Assembly (NCBI GenBank): GCA_002293065.1
Contig: DBCN01000011.1
Coordinates: 1-19,836, forward strand
DNA: 19,836 nt
Direction: 5' to 3'
Source: Opitutia bacterium UBA957
GTDB lineage: Bacteria; Verrucomicrobiota; Verrucomicrobiia; Opitutales; UBA953
Shown: positions 14,655-19,836 of the stretch, piece by piece
How positions within the stretch are numbered: position 1 is the stretch's first letter
Layout: each line of letters starts with the position of its first letter
Position numbers and translations under genes: made by a program
The notes under the pieces: generated by a model
Databases searched by the model: none
What the model was told of the DNA's origin: nothing
The model's input: only the letters and a program-made list of their open reading frames with translations

Positions 14655-16964
14655 ATGAACGATGCTCCGACCTCCGAACAGCGCGACCCGGTTTGTGGCA
14701 TGACGGTCGGTGCGGATTCTCCTTTGCGACATAGGCACGAGGGAACGACCTACCATTTCTGCAATCCGAGTTGCCTGAAGAAATTCCAGGCCGACCCGGC
14801 AAAGTATCTCGGCAGAGTCGCATCGGCCGAATCGGGTAACACTTGCTGCACGGTCGAACCGACGGATGAACTGACCTACTCCTGTCCGATGCACCCGGAG
14901 GTGACGCAGGCCGGCCCGGGCACCTGTCCGAAGTGCGGCATGTCCCTCGAAGCCGGCGTCCCCGACCTGGATCGACCAGATCCGGAACTGGCCGACTTCC
15001 GTCGCCGCTTCTGGGTCACCCTGCCTTTCACGCTCGTCCTGGCCGCAATCGAGATGTTCGGACACTCGCTGGCGTTCCTGCCTCACGCCGCCCTGCCGTG
15101 GGTCGAACTCATCCTGGCGCTACCGGTCGTCGTCTGGGGCGGTCATACGCTCTTCGCCCGTTTCAAAGCCTCGATCCAACAGCGCAGCTTCAACATGTGG
15201 ACGCTCATCGGCCTCGGGGCCGGCGCGGCCTTCGGCTACAGCCTAGCGGCGACCTTACTGCCAGATTGGTTCCCTGCCTCCTTCCGTGAGATGGGCCGTC
15301 TCTCGGTCTACTACGAAGCAGCGGCCGAAATCGTCAGCCTCACCCTGCTCGGCCAGATCCTCGAACTGCGCGCCCGCGCTAGCACCTCCGGGGCGCTAGC
15401 CGCTTTGCTCGGCCTAGCCCCGAAGACGGCCTGTCGCGTCCATGCCGACGGGCAGGAAGAAATCATCCCGCTCGGCCATATCCGCGTCGGCGACCAGGTG
15501 CGCGTGCGTCCGGGCGAGAAGATTCCGGTCGACGGCATCATTCTCTCCGGCGGCAGCGCGGTCGACGAATCGATGCTGACCGGCGAACCTTTCCCGGTCG
15601 TCAAGCATCCCGGCGACAAGGTGACGGGCGCCACTTTGAATATCGACGGTAGTTTCGTCCTCCGCGCCGAGAAGGTCGGCGCCGACACGATGCTCTCCCA
15701 GATTGTTCAGATGGTCGTAGACGCCCGTCGCTCGAAGGCCCCGATGCAGAAGATGGCCGATGTCGTCGCGGGTTATTTCGTGGTGATCGTCGTGAGCATC
15801 GCCCTGATTACGTTCTTCGCCTGGGGGCTCCTGGGCGCCGAGCGCGGCTGGGTCTTCGGCCTGATCAACGCCGTCTCAGTCCTGATCATCGCCTGCCCTT
15901 GCGTGCTCGGGCTGGCCACGCCTATGTCCATTCTGATCGCTACCGGACGCGGCGCTGCCCATGGCATCCTCTTCCGCGACGCGGCGGCAATCGAGACGCT
16001 CCAGAAGGTCGACACGTTGGTCATCGACAAGACCGGTACGCTGACCGAAGGAAAGCCTCGCCTGACGCTGATCCTTCCCTCGGAAGGCTTCACCGCCGAC
16101 GAAGTCATGCGTCTGGCGGCCTCGCTCGAACTCGGCAGCGAACACCCTTTGGCTTCGGCCTTGGTGAACGCCGCGAAAGAACGCGGCCTAGACCTACGGG
16201 AGACCACCGACTTCCGGGCTGTGACCGGCCAAGGCGTCCGGGGACGTCTCGACGGGCGTGAACTCGTGCTCGGCAACGCCACCCTGCTCCGCTCCTTCGG
16301 CGCAGACCCCGGCCCGCTCGCGACCCAGGCCGAGACGCATCGCCGCACCGGCGCTAGTGTGCTGTTCCTAGCCATCGACGGACGTACCGCCGGCGCGCTG
16401 GTCGCCGCAGACAACCTCAAGCCTTCGACGGTCCAGGCCTTGAGGGAGATCCGGGCGGCCGGACTTCGCATCATCATGGCGACCGGTGACGCCGAGGCGA
16501 CCGCCCAAGCCATCGGCCGCGAGCTCGGCCTCGACGAGATTCACGGCGATGCCACCCCGGGCGACAAGTTGAAGCTGGTCGCCCGCCTCCGCGCCGAAGG
16601 TCGCATCGTCGCAATGGCCGGCGACGGCATCAACGACGCTCCTGCGCTCGCCCAGGCCCACGTCGGCATCGCGATGGGCGACGGCACCGACGTGGCCATC
16701 CGCAACGCACAGGTGACCTTGGTCAAGGGCGACCTTCGCGGCATCGCCCAAGCCTGCGCCCTCTCCCGGGAGACCGTAGCCAACATGCGCCAGAACCTCG
16801 GCTTCGCCCTCGGCTACAACGCCCTAGGCATCCCGCTGGCCGCCGGCGCCTTCTATCCCCTAACCGGATGGACGCTTTCGCCTATGATCGCGGCAGCAGC
16901 CATGAGCCTTAGTTGCGTCTCCCTCATTACTAACGCCCTCCGCCTACGCCACCGCAAGGCCTGA
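14655..16964 (+). CDS. copA: Cu+-exporting P1B-type ATPase with N-terminal YHS and heavy-metal-binding motifs
   Basis: ATP-driven inner-membrane exporter of Cu+ (or Ag+) from cytosol to periplasm; 769 residues from the ATG at 14655. A TTG extension to 14598 overlaps the terminator region and looks non-coding. Instead of the usual CxxC HMA domain it has a YHS unit (DPVCGMTVGAD, then CNPSCLKKFQADPAKYLG) and a second motif YSCPMHPEV, then GTCPKCGMSLE, as in SilP/CopB-like members. The core has TGEPFPV, CPC (414-416) with downstream GLATPMSI, DKTGT (D458), SEHPLASAL and GDGINDAP (about 656). TM7 has GYNALGIPLAAG and TM8 MSLSCVSLITNALRL; the Asn and Met/Ser fit the Cu+ subgroup. It forms its own transcription unit after the terminator. 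Confidence 0.97.
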   Translation: MNDAPTSEQRDPVCGMTVGADSPLRHRHEGTTYHFCNPSCLKKFQADPAKYLGRVASAESGNTCCTVEPTDELTYSCPMHPEVTQAGPGTCPKCGMSLEAGVPDLDRPDPELADFRRRFWVTLPFTLVLAAIEMFGHSLAFLPHAALPWVELILALPVVVWGGHTLFARFKASIQQRSFNMWTLIGLGAGAAFGYSLAATLLPDWFPASFREMGRLSVYYEAAAEIVSLTLLGQILELRARASTSGALAALLGLAPKTACRVHADGQEEIIPLGHIRVGDQVRVRPGEKIPVDGIILSGGSAVDESMLTGEPFPVVKHPGDKVTGATLNIDGSFVLRAEKVGADTMLSQIVQMVVDARRSKAPMQKMADVVAGYFVVIVVSIALITFFAWGLLGAERGWVFGLINAVSVLIIACPCVLGLATPMSILIATGRGAAHGILFRDAAAIETLQKVDTLVIDKTGTLTEGKPRLTLILPSEGFTADEVMRLAASLELGSEHPLASALVNAAKERGLDLRETTDFRAVTGQGVRGRLDGRELVLGNATLLRSFGADPGPLATQAETHRRTGASVLFLAIDGRTAGALVAADNLKPSTVQALREIRAAGLRIIMATGDAEATAQAIGRELGLDEIHGDATPGDKLKLVARLRAEGRIVAMAGDGINDAPALAQAHVGIAMGDGTDVAIRNAQVTLVKGDLRGIAQACALSRETVANMRQNLGFALGYNALGIPLAAGAFYPLTGWTLSPMIAAAAMSLSCVSLITNALRLRHRKA

Positions 16965-17221
16965 AGCCTCTAGCGCAAGGTCGTAATCCTCCTGGCTGTG
17001 GAGGTCTCATCCACCTACTAGCTTCATCAACAAGATGAAGAACCATGGCCCATAGCCCATTCGATGAAGCTCAGAGACGACATGAATGAAGGCCATTGCT
17101 AGCTAGTGTTGAAATCTTGCGGACAGTTTGCGGACAACTTATTGACCAACTCCGCAAATCCTGCCTAACACTGCTAATAACTAGCCCGTGTTCTCCTAGT
17201 TATAAGCAAGGAAACGCAAGT
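16965..17221. other. Non-coding boundary region with a diverged integrase-tail remnant
   Basis: No gene is seen. On the minus strand, 17117-17170 reads AGFAELVNKLSANCPQDFNTS followed by a stop. It resembles the tail in modules 1 and 2 (LAELAVNLSANCPQ) and shares an exact 21-bp stretch with them at 17117-17137 containing the tandem GCGGACA. In-frame stops lie just upstream, so the rest of the integrase is lost. No tRNA remnant follows it directly. Confidence 0.65.
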
Positions 17222-17248
17222 AAAGTGGCGGAGAGGATGGGATTCGAA
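17222..17248 (-). repeat. tRNA-Ser 3'-end attachment core, copy 3
   Basis: These 27 bases are identical to 4125-4151 and 10309-10335. On the minus strand they are the T-loop-to-CCA part of a tRNA-Ser. The next bases upstream on that strand differ from copies 1 and 2, though the open frame still reads DFESHPLRHF through it. CAGACGCAAAGTC recurs about 45 bp away (near 17293-17305). This suggests a related but different integrase tail. Confidence 0.75.
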
Positions 17249-18042
17249 ATCTCCTTTTACCGTCTTTTTCATTGGTTTTATGGCCTTAAACCGACTTTGC
17301 GTCTGCTTGCCGCAGTCGCCTACGTCATGGTTATCTCAGCACAAGAAACCTAATCCCGCAAAAGGGCGCCGCAAGGAAAATGTCGATCTGCAAGGAAGTT
17401 TCACCGTCACAGTGAGACCTCGTGTGCAGCGTGAGACTTCAACTAGCGAAAACAACCACAGGCCAATACACCTACACTCAAAATGAGTGACCCGCTCTAA
17501 CACAATACAGGACTCTGCTGGACCAATAAACCGTGACCACCCCAAGACAGCCTCAAGGCAGTTAGGCAATCCGACAACTAACATTTTAACTGGCCCCATT
17601 TAGCATGACCCGACCACCGACGAAGTCGACACTCAGCTCGCGCACGCACCACCGCTGCCCCGCGCACGAGCCGGCTCAGAGCAAGTGGAGCGCAGCGGAA
17701 CGCACGAGGGGTCTGCGGCTACGGCTGACGTGCTTGCACGGCAGAGAGAGCTGCCGCCAGTCAGCTACGACACACCCAAGGGAGATGCTGGACCGACGCG
17801 GCATGTGCCGGGGTCTGCGAGGAACGAATGCCCCCGAGCAGATGACGCGACGGGCCAGACTAGCGACCGCCGTTGAACGTCCACGGAACGAGCACTGGCG
17901 CGGACGTGCTTGGGAGCGAAGCGATCTCACGGCCCGTGACAGTGCGGCGCATCGGCGGTTGACGAGGTTTTGGCGGACGTTGCTACACGCGAGAGCGCAA
18001 AGACGTTGCTTCACATTGAGGCGTCGGAGTTACGAGCATGCG
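17249..18042. other. Gene-poor stretch; GC-rich hairpin-dense second half
   Basis: No convincing gene. Positions 17249-17604 are plain and fairly AT-rich. Positions 17605-18040 are GC-rich and hairpin-dense: CGGCAG/CTGCCG (17739-17756), TCACGG/CCGTGA (17927-17939), ACGTCC/GGACGT (17877-17907). Repeated words are GGGGTCTGCG, GACGTGCTTG and GACGTTGCT, each twice. Frames here on both strands are Arg-rich with no domain. It may be a structured RNA, a decayed element, or the decayed remains of an Rhs cassette. Confidence 0.4.
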
Positions 18043-18483
18043 TCACTCAAACACCCAAGAAGAGTCGGCAAGGATGTCCTTACCGTGTTGCTTTAACATT
18101 CGGGAAAAATCTTCAAGAGTGATTGGGATTCTTTTCTCCAAGGACATTCCCGATACTTCCGTGAACAGACTAGCCCTGACGCCTTTTCGCGCAAGCATTG
18201 CAAACAAGGATTCCCTAACCAGCTTGCCAGCGTCGTCACGGCCGTAATGCTCCGTCACTTTCCCGTTGCTCACACGAGCCACTTTGCAATCAACATCTTG
18301 ACCACGCTCATCGAGTAAAAGCTCGATGGCCAGATTTTGCCCCTTGAATGTCACGACTGCTAACAACGTATACTCGTCTACAGCCATTTTGGGGGGGGCA
18401 AAGCCACAATCAGAGGGCAAAAATGCAAATAGCTTTTCAGCCTGATCTCGGAAGATTTCTAACAACGCGGTATTCATACTCAT
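18043..18483 (-). CDS. Probable immunity protein for the adjacent Rhs toxin
   Basis: This is a 146-residue soluble cytosolic-type protein without signal or membrane segment. It is a mixed alpha/beta sequence with acidic patches (LLLDERGQDVDC, TLEDFSRMLKQ). I do not recognise a named immunity family. The call rests on position: its ATG overlaps the stop of the Rhs gene (ATGA at 18483-18480), the usual place for the cognate immunity gene. Composition is less GC-rich than the metal genes, as is common for toxin-immunity cassettes. Translational coupling would ensure immunity is made with the toxin. Confidence 0.75.
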   Translation of the reverse strand: MSMNTALLEIFRDQAEKLFAFLPSDCGFAPPKMAVDEYTLLAVVTFKGQNLAIELLLDERGQDVDCKVARVSNGKVTEHYGRDDAGKLVRESLFAMLARKGVRASLFTEVSGMSLEKRIPITLEDFSRMLKQHGKDILADSSWVFE

Positions 18484-19836
18484 GGATCAAAGCCAGGCAC
18501 ACCGCCTGAGTATCTTCCAGTGCGCTCAAAAATGCTTTGATAGCCTCCGTAGCCGTTTAAATTCATTCGCTCCAGATTATAGGCAGGAGCATCTGGGCGA
18601 ATGCCCTGTCGGACACGTTGAGCGCGGCGAGCAAAATCAGGGCCAATATCAATTATCTGACGTCCCTCCGTGCGCATTTGCTGAACCCACGCCTTATTCG
18701 CCTCCATGCTCCATTTATTTGACGGAATGAAGTCATTGATTGTTTGTCCGCCGACCTTATTAGCATACGACTGAACCCGTCCCATGTTTTCTCCCATGAT
18801 GATCGGTGCGTTCTTTGCGGCACCTCCTAACAACGTGGGCCTGACGACGGCGGCGCTGCCTCTTATCAGAAATCTCTCCGCAGCAGCCGCGCCGCCCGTC
18901 AGCATGAGCTCTATCGCAGTATATTCGGCCTTTCCTACTTTTTCTGTCAGCTTTGCGGAAGCCCATAGACCGTGTGTTGTCATCGGGTGTCCGTCTTCGG
19001 GCAGAAGGAAGGCGTTATATACTGCTACGAACTCCCGAACGTTTCCATCTGTGTCATCCCATAGGCGGTCCCTCTTGTTAATCTTCCCGTATGTGGCTTC
19101 TCTGATCTCGATTACTCGATTGAAGATCTTGATAGCATGGTATAACTCATTCAGACGTTCCTTTGCAGCCGCGTAGTCGCCGAATGCCTCATCACACTCA
19201 GTTTGATCCGGGGTGATAAACTCCGGAGTTGGCATGTACGGCCCGGACGGAAGAATAAATCCGTTCTTTTGGATTGGCGCCGCCCGACGCACTATGCCTT
19301 CGGTCCTTTCCAATTCTTTCCTTAAAACTTCTCTTGTCGCTTTTAGTTCCGCAGTAGATTGCATGCTCTTGTGGAACACGTCAGGGGACCCCTCCCCCCA
19401 CACATCCAACTCATCCGCCGGTCTATTGCCGAGGTAACTACGGAGGTTGAGGTAGCCGCCGGCGAGCCCAATGGGATCTTGCGTGAGCCAGCCGCCTAGG
19501 CTGGGGCTGTACTCGCGGAAGTGGTAATGGGTGAGCCCAGTGTCTGGATCGACCTCCTGGGAGGCCCAGGCGAGCGGGAGGGCGTCGTAGTCGGCGCGGC
19601 GTTCCTGCAGCGTGGAAGCACGCAAGTTGCCCGACGCATCGCGCGTCAGCGGATTACCCCAGGGATCGAACGTCCTCCGCTGGAAGTCGCCATTAACGCC
19701 GGCCAGGGCGAGCACGTTGCCCAAGGTATCCGCGGCGACGGCCTTCCAGGAGGATGCGTCCTTCAGCACGGCGAGGACGCCGCGGGCGCCGCCGGCGCCT
19801 TCGAGCGTCCCGGAAACATCCGGGCCGCGCATGAAG
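18480..19836 (-). CDS. Rhs-family polymorphic toxin, C-terminal part (5' end outside window)
   Basis: The frame is open to the window edge, so the protein continues beyond it. Positions about 19836-19400 encode the end of the Rhs core: FDPWGNPL, then DPDTGLTHYHFREYSPSLGG, then WLTQDPIGLAGGYLNLRSYL and GNRPADELDVWG. This is the conserved cap that marks the cleavage or junction point in Rhs proteins. The remaining ~300 residues are a variable tip, more AT-rich than the core. Its last ~110 residues carry a conserved-looking block (MGENMGRVQSYANKVGG, RQIIDIGPDFARR, NLERMNLNGYGGYQ, YSGGVPGFDP) that I recall from other polymorphic toxins but cannot name. A toxic enzyme activity is probable; which one is unknown. 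It overlaps the immunity gene by ATGA. Confidence 0.9.
   Translation of the reverse strand, partial: FMRGPDVSGTLEGAGGARGVLAVLKDASSWKAVAADTLGNVLALAGVNGDFQRRTFDPWGNPLTRDASGNLRASTLQERRADYDALPLAWASQEVDPDTGLTHYHFREYSPSLGGWLTQDPIGLAGGYLNLRSYLGNRPADELDVWGEGSPDVFHKSMQSTAELKATREVLRKELERTEGIVRRAAPIQKNGFILPSGPYMPTPEFITPDQTECDEAFGDYAAAKERLNELYHAIKIFNRVIEIREATYGKINKRDRLWDDTDGNVREFVAVYNAFLLPEDGHPMTTHGLWASAKLTEKVGKAEYTAIELMLTGGAAAAERFLIRGSAAVVRPTLLGGAAKNAPIIMGENMGRVQSYANKVGGQTINDFIPSNKWSMEANKAWVQQMRTEGRQIIDIGPDFARRAQRVRQGIRPDAPAYNLERMNLNGYGGYQSIFERTGRYSGGVPGFDP

Noticed and set aside
17222..17248. Functional tRNA-Ser gene
   Set aside because: Only the part from T-loop to CCA is present at all three copies. 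The 5' half, anticodon arm and 5' strand of the T-stem are missing.
17605..18096. Plus-strand frame of 163 codons, and the minus-strand frame 17676-18014
   Set aside because: Both are Arg/Ser/Cys-rich without recognisable structure, overlap each other, and cover a hairpin-dense region. The plus-strand frame also runs into the immunity gene.
1..19836. CRISPR array
   Set aside because: No set of regularly spaced short direct repeats was seen; the repeats present are few, far apart or palindromic.

Overview
This is a GC-rich bacterial chromosomal window dominated by accessory DNA. The host looks Gram-negative: there is a TolC-type outer-membrane protein, a beta-barrel domain, a lipoprotein adaptor and an Rhs protein. 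Few starts have a clear Shine-Dalgarno sequence. Together with the repeat style and a secreted beta-helix protein this would fit Verrucomicrobiota (Opitutales-like), but that placement is a guess.

Layout. (1) Positions 1-1243 hold the 3' part of a malate:quinone oxidoreductase gene, the only housekeeping gene seen. (2) Positions 1296-4054 hold a small membrane protein and a secreted right-handed beta-helix protein. This stretch contains three copies of a palindromic ~92-bp repeat; two of them, in opposite orientation, bracket the beta-helix gene. (3) Positions 4125-10308 hold a minus-strand operon: Cys-rich secreted protein, TolC-like outer-membrane protein, a drastically shortened membrane-fusion protein, a CzcA-type RND pump and a small secreted protein with a Cys-rich tail. 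(4) Positions 10309-17221 hold a sigma/anti-sigma/sensor operon laid out like cnrYXH. Divergent from it are a multicopper oxidase with an appended beta-barrel-like C-terminus, a secreted protein with two TRASH/YHS-like metal-binding units, and, after a terminator, a Cu+ P-type ATPase. (5) Positions 17222-19836 hold about 800 bp without convincing genes, then an immunity protein and the C-terminal end of an Rhs polymorphic toxin running off the window.

The organising feature is a 27-bp direct repeat at 4125, 10309 and 17222. On the minus strand it reads as the T-loop, T-stem and acceptor 3' end (with CCA) of a tRNA-Ser. The first two copies lie in a 120-bp block that is 118/120 identical and also encodes what looks like the tail of a tyrosine recombinase. 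A fourth, diverged integrase-tail remnant lies at 17117. I read this as a tandem array of islands inserted at a tRNA-Ser 3' end. Each metal-resistance segment sits between attachment-site copies, and no integrase gene is left in the window.

Functionally, segments 3 and 4 form a metal-defence set: cytosolic Cu+ export (ATPase), periplasmic oxidation (multicopper oxidase), periplasmic binding (YHS and Cys-rich proteins), trans-envelope efflux (RND system) and envelope metal sensing through an ECF sigma factor.
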